Under the pieces are notes generated by a model. It made no database searches and was not told the origin of the DNA. It worked only from the letters and a program-made list of their open reading frames with translations. From positions 930,001 to 994,000 of the forward strand of contig JAXLRM010000004.1 in assembly GCA_046331095.1 (NCBI GenBank): 64,000 nt of DNA, read 5' to 3'. Source of the DNA: JAIBAC01 sp046331095 (lineage in GTDB: Bacteria > Actinomycetota > Acidimicrobiia > UBA2766). This document shows positions 34,613 to 45,069 of this stretch, piece after piece (within the stretch, counting starts at the first letter, position 1; each line of letters opens with the position of its first letter). The position numbers and the translations under genes are program-made.

Positions 34613-35932
34613 ATGGCCGGCACCCACTCGAGAGCGGACGGCGCGCTCCTGGCGGTCCACGACCTGCGCGCCGAGCCCGGACTGCTCGCGGACGCGGTGG
34701 CGCGGCCTGCGGCGGGCACCGGCACGGAGCTCGAGACCGTGCGGGGCATCATCGCCGACGTACGTGCGCGCGGCGACGCCGCCCTCGTCGAGCTCACACG
34801 CCGCTTCGACGGCGCCGACGTGTCCGCGCCGGGGGCCCTGCGCGCACACCCGGACGAGCTCGTGGAGGCGTGGAAGGGCCTCGACCCGGTCCTGTGCGAC
34901 TCGCTCGAGACGGCGGTACGGCGTGTACGCGCCTACCACGACACCCCCGCGGCCGCGCATCGTTACGAGGACGAAGGCATCGCCGTCTCCGAGCGGGCGG
35001 TGCCGGTCGAGCGGGCAGGCATCTACGTGCCCGGCGGGCGTGCCGACTACCCCTCGACGGTGCTGATGACCGTGATCCCGGCACAGGCCGCCGGCGTCCG
35101 CTCGATCGCCGTGTGCGTACCGCCGCGCCGTGACGGCACGCTGCCACCCACCGTCGCGGCTGCGGCCCACCTACTCGGCGTCCCCGAGGTGTACAAGGTC
35201 GGCGGGGCGCAGGCGATCGCGGCCCTCGCGTACGGGACCGCGACCATCGCTGCCGTCGACGTCGTGGTCGGGCCCGGCAACGCGTACGTGGCGCTCGCCA
35301 AGAGCGAGGTCGCCCGTGACGTCGGCGTCGAGTCACTCGCGGGGCCGAGCGAGTGTGTTGTCGTCGCCGACGCCGGTGCCCCGGTGGCGGCCGTCGCCGC
35401 CGACCTGATGGCGCAGGCCGAACACGGCCCGGGCGGGTTCACGATGCTCGTCACTTGGAGCGACGACCTCGCGGCCGCGGTCGTGGATGCGCTCGCCGCG
35501 ATGGTGGAAGCGTCGCCACGTGCCGAGCAGATCCTGTCGACCTTCGGCGACGGTGGCCGTCTCGTGCTGTGCCGCGACGCCGCTCACGCGATCGAGGTCG
35601 CCAACGCGGCGGCGGCCGAGCACCTGCAGCTCATGGTCGCCGACCCGTCGGCGCTCGTTCCGCTGGTCCGCAGTGCCGGCGCCGTCTTCTGCGGCTACGA
35701 CACACCGGTCGCGCTCGGCGACTACCTGGCGGGTCCTTCGCACGTGCTGCCGACGGCGGGAACCGCCCGGTTCGCATCCGCCCTGCGCCCCGCTGACTTC
35801 GTCAAGTCGGTCCACGTCGTCACGGCTTCCCACGACGGCCTCGGCCGTCTGGGCCCGGTAGCCGCGACGCTGGCGCGTGCCGAGGGTCTCGAGGCGCACG
35901 CACTCAGCATCGACGTCCGGCTGGACCGGTGA
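34613..35932 (+). CDS. hisD: Histidinol dehydrogenase
   Basis: 439 residues. A zinc enzyme that makes the last two NAD-dependent oxidations of histidine biosynthesis. Conserved segments include AGIYVPGGRADYPSTVLM, VYKVGGAQAIAALAYGT, the LAGPSECVVVAD loop, AQAEHGPGG with the metal-binding Gln/His, and the C-terminal DYLAGPSHVLPTAGTARF. The TGA overlaps the hisC GTG, so the two are coupled. The rest of the his pathway is not in this window. Confidence 0.95.
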   Translation: MAGTHSRADGALLAVHDLRAEPGLLADAVARPAAGTGTELETVRGIIADVRARGDAALVELTRRFDGADVSAPGALRAHPDELVEAWKGLDPVLCDSLETAVRRVRAYHDTPAAAHRYEDEGIAVSERAVPVERAGIYVPGGRADYPSTVLMTVIPAQAAGVRSIAVCVPPRRDGTLPPTVAAAAHLLGVPEVYKVGGAQAIAALAYGTATIAAVDVVVGPGNAYVALAKSEVARDVGVESLAGPSECVVVADAGAPVAAVAADLMAQAEHGPGGFTMLVTWSDDLAAAVVDALAAMVEASPRAEQILSTFGDGGRLVLCRDAAHAIEVANAAAAEHLQLMVADPSALVPLVRSAGAVFCGYDTPVALGDYLAGPSHVLPTAGTARFASALRPADFVKSVHVVTASHDGLGRLGPVAATLARAEGLEAHALSIDVRLDR

Positions 35933-37041
35933 GCGACGGGCCACGCGTGCGTGCGGACCTCGCGGAGCTCGTCGGGTACCACACGCCCGACCTCGACGTC
36001 GACGTGCGGCTGAACACCAACGAGAGCCCGTACCCGCCGCCGCCGGGCTTCGTCGACGCGCTTGCGGATGCGGCGCGCCGCATCGCCTACCACCGCTACC
36101 CCGACCGCGAGGCCCGGGCGCTGCGTGTGGCGATCGCCGCTTCGCTCGGGGTCGATCCCGAGTCGGTGTGGGCCGCGAACGGGTCGAACGAGGTCATCCA
36201 GGTGCTGCTGCTCGCGTTCGGGGGGCCCGGGCGGCGTGCGCTCGTGTTCACGCCGACCTACTCGTTGCACACCAAGATCGCCGAGGCGACCGCCACCGAG
36301 GTCGTCGCAGTGGGCCGCGGCGAGGGTTTCGGCGTCGACGCCGCTGCCGTTGGCGCCGCATGCCGCGAGCACGACCCTGCCGTCGTCTTCTTCTGCAGCC
36401 CCAACAATCCGACCGGCAACCTCGAGTCCCGCGCGGCGATCGAGGCGGCCGCCGACGACGAGGGGCGCCTCGTCGTCGTCGACGAGGCGTACGCGGAGTT
36501 CTGCGACGAGTCCTGCCTCGACCTCGTCGCCGAGCGCCCCAACGTGGTCGTGGTCCGGACGATGTCGAAGGCGTGGAGCATGCCGGCGCTCCGGCTCGGG
36601 TACATGGTCGCGCCGCCGGCTCTCGTCGGTGCCCTCACTCCGGCGCAACTGCCCTACCACCTGAGCGCGTTCATCCAGGAGGCCGGCCGGATCGCGCTCG
36701 GCTTCGGCGCCGAGATGGCCGCCCGCGTCGCGCTGGTGCGCGAGGAGCGCGGCCGCATCTACACCGCCCTGACCGAGATGGAGGCGATCAGGGTCTGGCC
36801 GTCCGCCGCGAACTTCCTGTTCCTCGAGGTCGATGGCGGCTCACGCTCGAGAGCCGACGCCGTCTGGGACGGCCTCGTCGCCCGCTCGGTGCTGGTGCGC
36901 AACTTCGCGTCGCTGCCGCACGCGCCGGGCTGCCTGCGTGTCACGGTCGGCACACCCGACGAGAACACCAGGTTCCTCGTCGCCCTCCACGAGGCCCTCG
37001 CCGAGACCGACCCGCGGTCCCGACCGCCTGCACCGGAATAG
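35929..37041 (+). CDS. hisC: Histidinol-phosphate aminotransferase
   Basis: 370 residues. A PLP enzyme of fold type I. The N-terminal LNTNESPYPPPPGF is a HisC hallmark, followed by AANGSNEVIQ, the SPNNPTGN loop, VVDEAYAEF with the cofactor Asp, and the Schiff-base lysine in RTMSKAWSMPALRLGY. Its GTG start shares GTGA with hisD, matching the common actinobacterial hisD-hisC order. Here no hisB follows; the next gene is msrA after 42 nt. Confidence 0.95.
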   Translation: MSDGPRVRADLAELVGYHTPDLDVDVRLNTNESPYPPPPGFVDALADAARRIAYHRYPDREARALRVAIAASLGVDPESVWAANGSNEVIQVLLLAFGGPGRRALVFTPTYSLHTKIAEATATEVVAVGRGEGFGVDAAAVGAACREHDPAVVFFCSPNNPTGNLESRAAIEAAADDEGRLVVVDEAYAEFCDESCLDLVAERPNVVVVRTMSKAWSMPALRLGYMVAPPALVGALTPAQLPYHLSAFIQEAGRIALGFGAEMAARVALVREERGRIYTALTEMEAIRVWPSAANFLFLEVDGGSRSRADAVWDGLVARSVLVRNFASLPHAPGCLRVTVGTPDENTRFLVALHEALAETDPRSRPPAPE

Positions 37042-37083
37042 GCTCCACGGCGTCACGGTCCCTCGCGAGCTCGGAGTGCCACG

Positions 37084-37755
37084 ATGTCCTTGCGACGTCA
37101 CGCGAACGCCCTGGTCGCCGCTGCCGACGCGCTGGTGGGGCGTGAAGAGCCGATGGCGGTCCCCGATTCCCACTACGTCAACGGCCACGCCCTCGTGCCG
37201 CCCTGGCCCGACGGGTTCGGGACCGCCGTGTTCGCCCTCGGTTGCTTCTGGGGGGCGGAGCGCAGGTTCTGGCAGACCGAGGGGGTGTGGACGACGGCGG
37301 TGGGATACGCAGGCGGGTTCACGCCGAACCCGACTTACGAGGAGGTCTGCTCGGGCCGCACCGGCCATGCCGAGGCCGTGCTCGTGGTCTTCGACCCGGC
37401 GCTGGTCCCGTACGCGGAGCTGCTCCGCGTCTTCTGGGAGAGCCACGATCCGACCCAGGGGATGCGCCAGGGCAACGACCGCGGGACCCAGTACCGCTCT
37501 GCCATCTACGCCGACGGCGCCGACCAGGCGGAGCTGGCCGCGGCGTCGTTGCGTGCATACCAGGCGGCCCTTTCACGGGCGGGCCTCGGCACGATCACGA
37601 CCGAGATCGTCGACGCCGGGAGCGCGCCCTTCTTCTACGCGGAGGCCCACCACCAGCAGTACCTCGCCAAGAACCCGGGTGGCTACTGCGGCTTGGGTGG
37701 CACCGGCATCACGTGTCCAACCGGCGTCGACGTCGCCGACACCCGGGATCCGTAA
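37084..37755 (+). CDS. msrA: Peptide methionine-S-sulfoxide reductase A
   Basis: 223 residues. It repairs methionine-S-sulfoxide. The catalytic Cys lies in [10 protein letters not shown], preceded by a ~50-residue N-terminal part typical of the longer MsrA form. The conserved [25 protein letters not shown], here split by several charged residues, and [19 protein letters not shown] also match, and a possible resolving Cys lies in the last segment. GGAG lies 7 nt before the ATG. No signal peptide is evident, so it acts in the cytoplasm. Confidence 0.93.
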   Translation: MSLRRHANALVAAADALVGREEPMAVPDSHYVNGHALVPPWPDGFGTAVFALGCFWGAERRFWQTEGVWTTAVGYAGGFTPNPTYEEVCSGRTGHAEAVLVVFDPALVPYAELLRVFWESHDPTQGMRQGNDRGTQYRSAIYADGADQAELAAASLRAYQAALSRAGLGTITTEIVDAGSAPFFYAEAHHQQYLAKNPGGYCGLGGTGITCPTGVDVADTRDP

Positions 37756-37930
37756 CGGGGGGCTGACCCTCGACCTCTGGTCGAGGCTCAGGTGATGGAG
37801 TCGCCCTCGAGTCCCATTTCTGGGACTGCTGGGCCGAATCCGTAGGACATCGGGGACCCACGTAGAAGCCGTGAGTTCGCGAGAGTTCGGCCGTCGCCGG
37901 CCACGGGTCTCCAAATGTGGTCGGGCGGCA

Positions 37931-37962
37931 CAGCGATTCCGGCAGGCAGCGATTCCGGCAGG
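37931..37962. repeat. Tandem 16-bp duplication before the PKD gene
   Basis: CAGCGATTCCGGCAGG occurs twice head to tail, ending 15 nt before the proposed TTG start. It is the only repeat in the 222-bp gap after msrA. It could hold a regulator site or be a slippage product. The rest of the gap shows several small inverted repeats but no riboswitch I can match. Confidence 0.75.
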
Positions 37963-37977
37963 CACAGGGGTGACGCC

Positions 37978-40900
37978 TTGAACTCGGTGACGAAGACCAC
38001 ACGTAGGCTGATCACACTGGTTGTCGTGACGGGCATGCTCGTCCTCGGCGGCCCGCTGATCGAACCGGCATTCGCCCAGAAGGTCTCCAACCCGGGCAAC
38101 TTCTCCCTCAACGTCGGGGGTGGTCAGCTCGCGATCGGCGCGACCTCGTTCAGCCTGACCCCGAACCCGCTGCCCCAGTGCAGCGACGGCATCGACAACG
38201 AGGCCAGCTCGAACGCCCCGCTCGACGGCAAGATCGACTACCCGACCGACCCCGAGTGCAGCTCCGCGCTCGACGACAGCGAGCTCGTCGGTGGCTACCA
38301 GCCCAAGGTCGACGTGTCGATCAGCGGCACGATCGACGCCGCCGGCAACGTCAACGTGCCCACAAGCGGCGTCGTGTTCCCCAACGCGTACATGTACGAC
38401 GCGACCGCGGGGATCATCACCATCCAGATCATCCCCTCCCACGCCGCCACCGGCACCCTCAACCCCCTCACGGGCGCTGCCAGCATCCGTGTGCGCATCT
38501 ACATCAAGCTCACCAACTCGGGCGGCTCCGTCAGCCTCGGCAGCTCTTGCACGATCGGCACGTCTGCGAGCCCGATCGACCTCAACGTTCTCACCACCGG
38601 GACGACCTCGCCGCCGGGGCCGAACACCCCGATCACCGGTGTGCCCTACAACCCCGCCGACGGCACCGCCACCCTCGTCAACAACAGCTTCTCGGTCCCG
38701 GGTGCATCCAGTTGCGGGCCCCTTGGTCTCGCCAACAGCTCGATCAACTCGGCCCTGGGGCTGCCCTCGGCGGCCGGGAAGAACACGGCGATAATGTCGG
38801 GTTCGGTCACTCCGATCCTGGGCAAGGGCGTCGTAGCGAGCGGCACGGCCACCCCCGCGTCCGGCTTCACGCCGCTACCGGTCAACTTCGACAGTTCCGC
38901 ATCGACGGCCAGCGCCGGCATCGCCAATCGCCAGTGGGACCTCGACGGTGACGGCACGTACGAGGCCACGGGCACGACGGCGTCGCACACCTACACGTCG
39001 GGCGGCACGGTCAACGCAAAGCTCAAGATCACCGACACCCAGGGCGACACCGACGTCAAGACGATCCCCGTCACCGCCAACGTGCCCGGTAACAGCCCGC
39101 CTTCGGCCGCGCTGACCGCGACGCCGACGAATGGGCAGGCACCCCTCGCGGTCAGCTTCGACGGCTCCGGGTCGTCGGACTCCGACGGGTCGATCGTCTC
39201 CTACGACTGGAACTTCGGCGACGGCAACACAGGCATGGGGGTCAGCGCCAGCCACACCTACACCACCGGCGGGTCGTTCACGGCGACACTCACCGTGACC
39301 GACAACCAGGGTGCGACGGCGACGGCGTCGACGACGGTCACGGTCGCGCCGCCGAACCAGGCACCGACAGCGTCGTTCACGCGCACGCCCACGAGTGGCA
39401 AGGCCCCCCTCGCGGTCAACTTCGACGCCTCGGCCTCGCAGGACCCCGACGGCTCGATCGCGTCGTGGGCGTGGGACTTCGGCGACACCGGCACCGGCAC
39501 GGGCCAGACCGCTAGCCACACCTACACGGCACCGGGCACCTACACGGCGAGCCTCGTCGTGACCGACAACCAGGGCCTGACCGCCACCACGACGCGCACC
39601 GTCAACGTCGTCGCCAACCAGGCGCCGACGGCGAGCTTCAGCCGCACACCGGCTGCCGGCGCGGCTCCGCTCACGGTGAGCGTGAACGCAGGTTCCTCCA
39701 GCGACCCCGACGGCTCGATCGTGTCCTACGGCTGGGACTTCGGCGACGGGAACACGGCGACGGGCGTCACGGCCTCGAACAGCTACGGCACGCCGGGCAC
39801 GTACACGATCACGCTGACCGTCACCGACGACAACGGCGCGACCGCGACGGCCACACGCAACGTCACGGTCAACCCGGCGTCGTCGGGCAACGCCGACCCG
39901 ATCGCCGCGTTCAGCCGCACGCCGTCCCTCGGCGACTCGCCGCTCGCGGTCGCGCTCGACGCGTCCGCATCGGTCGACACCGACGGCACGATCGCGTCCT
40001 ACGACTGGGACTTCGGCGACGGCAACACCGGCACCGGCCTGACGGCGAGCCACACCTACGCGGCGGCGGGCAGCTACACGGTCTCGCTCACCGTCACCGA
40101 CGACGGCGGCGGCACCGACACCGCCACCCACGTCGTCACCGTGACGACACCGCAGGCGAACCAGGTCCCGGTGGCGTCGTTCACCCGCACGCCGTCGCAC
40201 GCCAACGCGCCCGCCGCGGTGAGCGTCGACGCTTCGGCGTCGTCGGACCCCGACGGCAGCGTCGCCTCGTACGCGTGGGACTTCGGCGACAGCGCAACCG
40301 GCACCGGCGTGACCGCGAGCCACACCTACTCGGTTGCGGGCACGTACACGATCACGCTCACGGCGACCGACGACGACGGCGCCACCGCGACGACCACGCA
40401 CACCGTCGTCGTCGATGCCGCGCTGCCCACCCCGAACCAGAACCCGGTCGCCGCGTTCACGCGCAGCCCTGCCTCGGGTGACGCGCCGCTCGCGGTCCAC
40501 TTCGACTCGTCGGCCTCGTCGGACTCCGACGGCACGATCGTGTCGCGGGCATGGGACTTCGGCGACTCCACCACCGACTCCGGCGCCACCGCCGACCACA
40601 CCTACGCGGCGCCCGGCACCTACACCGCGGCCCTCACCGTGACCGACGACGACGGCGCGACCGCCTCGACGGAGCACACCGTCGTCGTCGCGGCGACACC
40701 GAACCTGAGCCCGATCGCGTCGTTCACGCGGACTCCGGCCTCGGGCGAGGCGCCCGTGTCGGTCGCCGTCGACGCGTCGGCGTCGAGCGACACCGACGGC
40801 TCGATCGCCTCGTACGCTTGGGACTTCGGCGACTCGAGCACCGGCTTCGGCGTCACGGGCTCGCACTCGTACGCGACACCGGGCACGTACACGATCACCC

Positions 40901-43900
40901 TGACCGTCACCGACGACCTCGGCGCCACCAACTCGGTTTCGCACGCGGTCACGGTCCTCGCCGCCAACGCGGCGCCGACGGCTGCGTTCACGCCGACCCC
41001 GTCGAGCGGCAGCGCGCCGCTGGCGGTCAGCTTCGACGCCTCGGCCTCCTCGGACCCCGAAGGGCCGCTCGCCTCCTACGCATGGGACTTCGGCGACGGC
41101 AACACCGCCACCGGCGTGACGGCGAGCCACACCTACACGGCGGCGTCGGCCTACACGGCGACGCTGACCGTCACCGACGGCGGCGGCAAGACCGCCTCGG
41201 TCACCCACAACGTGACGGCCAACGCCGCGTCGGCAGCACCGGCGATCGTGAACACGGCCACTTCGGACGGCATCCCGAACTGGGTCCAGACCCAGACCGT
41301 GTCCCGCCCCGACAGCGCCAACGGCAACCCCGATGCATCCGTGTACAAGGCGACGTTCCTGGTCAAGTTGGACCCGGGCGTGTCGATCAGTGGCGTCAAG
41401 ACCGACTTCGACTACAACGGCACCGACAACACGTCGTCGGCCACGGCGTCGATGACGGGCGTCACGGTCGACAAGCCCCTAGGCAGCTTCAACTACGCGC
41501 GGGTGACCTACTCGGCGGCCTTGCCCAACCAACCGAACGGCTGGAGTTGCCCGTTCCTGGGGACGGCCACACGGCGCCAGGACCTGCCCGTGCGCTTCCG
41601 GGTCGCCACGTCCGTGGGCGACATCGCCCCGTTGTCCACGAACGTGCACATGATCAACGGCTTGGACAACTGCACGGTGGCGACCAACAGCAACGACTTC
41701 GCCCACCTCAAGTCGGGCCAGACCCAGAGCGTGACCGACGCGACACCTGGCCAGGCCCTCACGATGACGTTCAAGTGCGACGACATGGACACGATCCCGA
41801 GCGGTGACCACTGCGATGCCTTCCGCTGGCGCACGCGCCGCCTCAACGACGGTGCCCTGAGCACCGTGACCGCGGTTCCGGGCAGCCTCGCCGACAACAC
41901 GCTGTACACGTTCAACGTGACCGCGCCGGCCACGCGGGGCCGCTACGTGGTCGAGGCCCAGCTCGCATCGAACACGAACGCCTACGACGACTCGGGCTGG
42001 TGGCAGCTCGGCACCTTCGACGTGAACACCGCCGCGGCTACGAGCCCGACCGGCTCGATCGGCGGCCCGTCGTCGGCGCTGACGAACTCGGTGTTCGGTC
42101 TCACGGCCACGGTTGCCGACTCCGCCGATGCCGGCGCCGGTGGCAACGTCCAGATGATCGAGTGGGACGCCGACGCCAACGCGACCAACGGGCCCCTCGG
42201 TGACGGCTTCGAGCGACGCGAGCTCGCCGACCCCGAGTCCGCCGGCCTCAACGCGGCGCAACTCACCCAGGTGGTCGACACCCACGGCTGGGCGCCCGGC
42301 GCCCACACGATCAGGGCGCGCATCACCGACAACGGCGCCCTCAACGGCACCGACCCGATCCGGCGCACGCTGGTCCTGTCCAAGTCGGTGGACGTGTCGA
42401 ACCCGAACACCGCCCCGAACGCGCAGTTCACCCAGAACCGCACCTCGGGCGCCGCGCCCCTGGCCGTGAGCTTCGACGGCTCGTCGTCCACAGACGACGT
42501 CGGCGTCGTGTCGTACGCCTGGGACTTCGGCGACGGCAACACCGCCACCGGCGCCACGGCGTCGCACACCTACGCGACACCGGGGGCGTACGTGGCGTCG
42601 CTGACCGTCACCGACGGCGGCGCGCTCACCGACACGGCCCAGCGCAGCGTGACCGTAACCGGCACGCCCAACGCGATCCCGACCGCGGCGGCGGCGCTGA
42701 GCCCGCACCAGGGCGACGCGCCGCTCGCCGTCAGCGCGGACGGCTCGGCGTCGTCGGACTCCGACGGCACCATCGCCTCCTACGCCTGGGACTTCGGTGA
42801 CGGCAACACCGCCACCGGCGCCACCGCCAACAACACCTATGCGGCTGCGGGCACGTACACGGTGTCGCTGACGGTGACCGACGACGACGGCGCCACCGAC
42901 ACGACGACCGCCCAGGTCGAGGTGGGCACGGCACCGTCGCCGCTCAACCAGATCCCGACCGCCGCCCTGTCGGCGTTCCCGACGATCGGGATCGCTCCGC
43001 TGGCCGTGAGCGTGGACGCGTCGGCGTCGTCGGACTCCGACGGGTCGATCGTGTCGTACGCGTGGGACTTCGGTGACGGCAACACCGCCACCGGCGCCAC
43101 CGCCAACAACACCTACGCCGCTGCGGGCACCTACACGGTGTCGGTGACGGTCACCGACGACGACGGCGCCGCCGACACGACCACCCGCGTCGTGCAGGCC
43201 GAGGTCGCGCCGGCGAACGGCGCACCGACGGCGGCGTTCACACGCTCGCCCGCATCGGGACTCGCCCCCGTCACCGTGAGCTTCGACGGATCCGCGTCGT
43301 CGGACCCCGACGGCACGGTGGCGTCGTACGCGTGGGACTTCGGTGACGGCAACACCGGCACCGGCGCGACGCCGACCCACATCTACACGGCTGCCGGCGT
43401 CCACGTCGTCGCCCTGACGGTGACCGACGACGACGGCGCCACGGACACGGCCAAGACCCCCGTCGTCGTCGGCGTCAACCAGCTCCCGACGGCGGACTTC
43501 ACGGTCACGCCCAACGGCGGCGAGGCGCCGCTCGCGGTCAACGTGGACGGATCGACGTCGAGCGACCCCGACGGCACCATCGCCGATTGGGCGTGGGACT
43601 TCGGTGACGGCAACACCGCCACCGGCGCCACCGCGTCGAACACCTACGCCACCGCAGGCACGTACACGATCACCCTCGTGGTCACCGACGACCACGGCGG
43701 CACCGACACCACGACCGCGACCGTCACCGTCGTGCCCGCCAACGTGGCGCCCACCGCGAGCCTCACGGTCACGCCCGACAACGGCATCGCCCCGCTGGTG
43801 GTGTCGGTGGACGGCTCGGCGTCGTCGGACGGCGACGGCACGGTCGTCGACTACGCGTGGGACTTCGGCGACACCGGCACTGCCGCCGGGCCGACCGCCA

Positions 43901-44940
43901 ACCACACCTACACGATCCCGGGCACCTACATCGTGACCCTCACGGTCACCGACGACGACGGCGCGACGGGCTCGGCGAGCCACGGGGTCACGGTCGTGGC
44001 CCCGAACCTGGCGCCGACGCCGAGCTTCACGCTCAACCCGAACGCAGGCGTCGCGCCGGTGACCGCAGCGGTCGACGCATCGGCGTCGAACGACAGCGAC
44101 GGCACGATCGTGTCGTACGCGTGGACCTTCGGCGACGGCGGCACCGCTACGGGCGTCACCGCCAGCCACACCTACACCGCCGGCGGCAACTTCGTGGTGA
44201 CCCTCACGGTCACCGACGACGACGGCGCCACCGCAACAGCGAGCCAGTCGATCGCGGTGACCGTCAACGCCGCGCCGACGGCGAGCTTCACGGCCACGCC
44301 CGCGAGCGGCACCGCGCCGCTCAACGTCGCTGTGAACGCGTCGGCGTCGAGCGACATCGACGGCACGATCGTCAACTGGGCGTGGGACTTCGGCGACTCG
44401 AACACGGGCTCGGGCGTGACGGCGTCGCACAGCTACACGACACCGGGTACGTACACGATCACGCTGACCGTCACCGACGACCTCGGCGGGACGGGTTCGA
44501 CGACCCACACCGTCATCGTGAGCGGACCGACGGCGAACAACAAGAAGGTGACCCACATCAGTGGCGTGGCGACGTTCCCGTCGACGGTGTCGGGCCAGGC
44601 TACGGTCGCCTTCGACGTGAGGCCGTTCGTGTTCTTCGGCAAGGTGATCCTCTACATCGGCAAGGCCAACTACTCGGACCCGGCGGCGAACAAGCAGGCG
44701 AACGGACTCGTCCTCTTGGGCGGCAACGCGATCACCCGCTACGGCCTCAACGGCGCGCAGTTCACCGCTTTCGGCTTCGGTCCCGGCTTCACGTCGGGCC
44801 AGATCACCTACAAGGTCGAGGACCTGTCCGCCATCGGCGGTATCGACAAGGTGTCGATCGACGCCGGCGGCACGCTCAACTACCACAACCCGGGCGGCGA
44901 CGTGACCACGGGCAACGTGACCGTGCTCCCAGCTCCCTGA
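37978..44940 (+). CDS. Giant secreted protein with 17 PKD domains
   Basis: About 2320 residues. A signal peptide (TTRRLITLVVVTGMLVLG, cleavage after AFA) precedes an N-terminal region with a CSDGIDNEA...DYPTDPECSS calcium-loop-like motif. Nine PKD domains then follow (about 300-1080), each with SYAWDFGDG and LTVTDD signatures. A unique ~390-residue region comes next, then eight more PKD domains and a ~130-residue C-terminal domain. PKD domains are Ig-like spacers of surface proteins; no catalytic domain, LPxTG or membrane anchor is visible. I chose the TTG with CAGGGG 7 nt upstream; an ATG-in-frame at 37915 and a GTG at 37987 are alternatives. Adhesion, matrix or S-layer roles are inference. 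Confidence 0.88.
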   Translation: MNSVTKTTRRLITLVVVTGMLVLGGPLIEPAFAQKVSNPGNFSLNVGGGQLAIGATSFSLTPNPLPQCSDGIDNEASSNAPLDGKIDYPTDPECSSALDDSELVGGYQPKVDVSISGTIDAAGNVNVPTSGVVFPNAYMYDATAGIITIQIIPSHAATGTLNPLTGAASIRVRIYIKLTNSGGSVSLGSSCTIGTSASPIDLNVLTTGTTSPPGPNTPITGVPYNPADGTATLVNNSFSVPGASSCGPLGLANSSINSALGLPSAAGKNTAIMSGSVTPILGKGVVASGTATPASGFTPLPVNFDSSASTASAGIANRQWDLDGDGTYEATGTTASHTYTSGGTVNAKLKITDTQGDTDVKTIPVTANVPGNSPPSAALTATPTNGQAPLAVSFDGSGSSDSDGSIVSYDWNFGDGNTGMGVSASHTYTTGGSFTATLTVTDNQGATATASTTVTVAPPNQAPTASFTRTPTSGKAPLAVNFDASASQDPDGSIASWAWDFGDTGTGTGQTASHTYTAPGTYTASLVVTDNQGLTATTTRTVNVVANQAPTASFSRTPAAGAAPLTVSVNAGSSSDPDGSIVSYGWDFGDGNTATGVTASNSYGTPGTYTITLTVTDDNGATATATRNVTVNPASSGNADPIAAFSRTPSLGDSPLAVALDASASVDTDGTIASYDWDFGDGNTGTGLTASHTYAAAGSYTVSLTVTDDGGGTDTATHVVTVTTPQANQVPVASFTRTPSHANAPAAVSVDASASSDPDGSVASYAWDFGDSATGTGVTASHTYSVAGTYTITLTATDDDGATATTTHTVVVDAALPTPNQNPVAAFTRSPASGDAPLAVHFDSSASSDSDGTIVSRAWDFGDSTTDSGATADHTYAAPGTYTAALTVTDDDGATASTEHTVVVAATPNLSPIASFTRTPASGEAPVSVAVDASASSDTDGSIASYAWDFGDSSTGFGVTGSHSYATPGTYTITLTVTDDLGATNSVSHAVTVLAANAAPTAAFTPTPSSGSAPLAVSFDASASSDPEGPLASYAWDFGDGNTATGVTASHTYTAASAYTATLTVTDGGGKTASVTHNVTANAASAAPAIVNTATSDGIPNWVQTQTVSRPDSANGNPDASVYKATFLVKLDPGVSISGVKTDFDYNGTDNTSSATASMTGVTVDKPLGSFNYARVTYSAALPNQPNGWSCPFLGTATRRQDLPVRFRVATSVGDIAPLSTNVHMINGLDNCTVATNSNDFAHLKSGQTQSVTDATPGQALTMTFKCDDMDTIPSGDHCDAFRWRTRRLNDGALSTVTAVPGSLADNTLYTFNVTAPATRGRYVVEAQLASNTNAYDDSGWWQLGTFDVNTAAATSPTGSIGGPSSALTNSVFGLTATVADSADAGAGGNVQMIEWDADANATNGPLGDGFERRELADPESAGLNAAQLTQVVDTHGWAPGAHTIRARITDNGALNGTDPIRRTLVLSKSVDVSNPNTAPNAQFTQNRTSGAAPLAVSFDGSSSTDDVGVVSYAWDFGDGNTATGATASHTYATPGAYVASLTVTDGGALTDTAQRSVTVTGTPNAIPTAAAALSPHQGDAPLAVSADGSASSDSDGTIASYAWDFGDGNTATGATANNTYAAAGTYTVSLTVTDDDGATDTTTAQVEVGTAPSPLNQIPTAALSAFPTIGIAPLAVSVDASASSDSDGSIVSYAWDFGDGNTATGATANNTYAAAGTYTVSVTVTDDDGAADTTTRVVQAEVAPANGAPTAAFTRSPASGLAPVTVSFDGSASSDPDGTVASYAWDFGDGNTGTGATPTHIYTAAGVHVVALTVTDDDGATDTAKTPVVVGVNQLPTADFTVTPNGGEAPLAVNVDGSTSSDPDGTIADWAWDFGDGNTATGATASNTYATAGTYTITLVVTDDHGGTDTTTATVTVVPANVAPTASLTVTPDNGIAPLVVSVDGSASSDGDGTVVDYAWDFGDTGTAAGPTANHTYTIPGTYIVTLTVTDDDGATGSASHGVTVVAPNLAPTPSFTLNPNAGVAPVTAAVDASASNDSDGTIVSYAWTFGDGGTATGVTASHTYTAGGNFVVTLTVTDDDGATATASQSIAVTVNAAPTASFTATPASGTAPLNVAVNASASSDIDGTIVNWAWDFGDSNTGSGVTASHSYTTPGTYTITLTVTDDLGGTGSTTHTVIVSGPTANNKKVTHISGVATFPSTVSGQATVAFDVRPFVFFGKVILYIGKANYSDPAANKQANGLVLLGGNAITRYGLNGAQFTAFGFGPGFTSGQITYKVEDLSAIGGIDKVSIDAGGTLNYHNPGGDVTTGNVTVLPAP

Positions 44941-44958
44941 CACGAGGCAACCAGGTCG

Positions 44959-44990
44959 GCGCCCGTCGTGGGGGATCCCGCGGCGGGCGC
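44959..44990 (+). terminator. Hairpin terminator after the PKD gene
   Basis: GCGCCCG (44959-44965) and CGGGCGC (44984-44990) form a 7-bp stem, with GGG/CCC inside, 19 nt after the stop codon. No T-tract follows. Confidence 0.5.
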
Positions 44991-45054
44991 AGCCGCGTCT
45001 GCACGCTGGGCCGCCGGGGTGTCTCGCACACGACCACGCTGCAGCGACGGCCCG

Positions 45055-45060
45055 TAACAT
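45055..45060 (+). promoter_or_regulatory. -10 element of a leaderless promoter (TAACAT)
   Basis: TAACAT is followed by 9 nt and the GTG of the DUF1345-family gene; no ribosome site is present. Confidence 0.45.
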
Positions 45061-45069
45061 CGGGTCATC

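Noticed and set aside
37795..37930. Possible c-di-AMP or c-di-GMP riboswitch before the PKD gene
   Set aside because: Fragments such as GGGGACCCA look suggestive, but the conserved cores of the ydaO and GEMM classes (for example the AACCCGACAGCTAAC-like segment) are missing.
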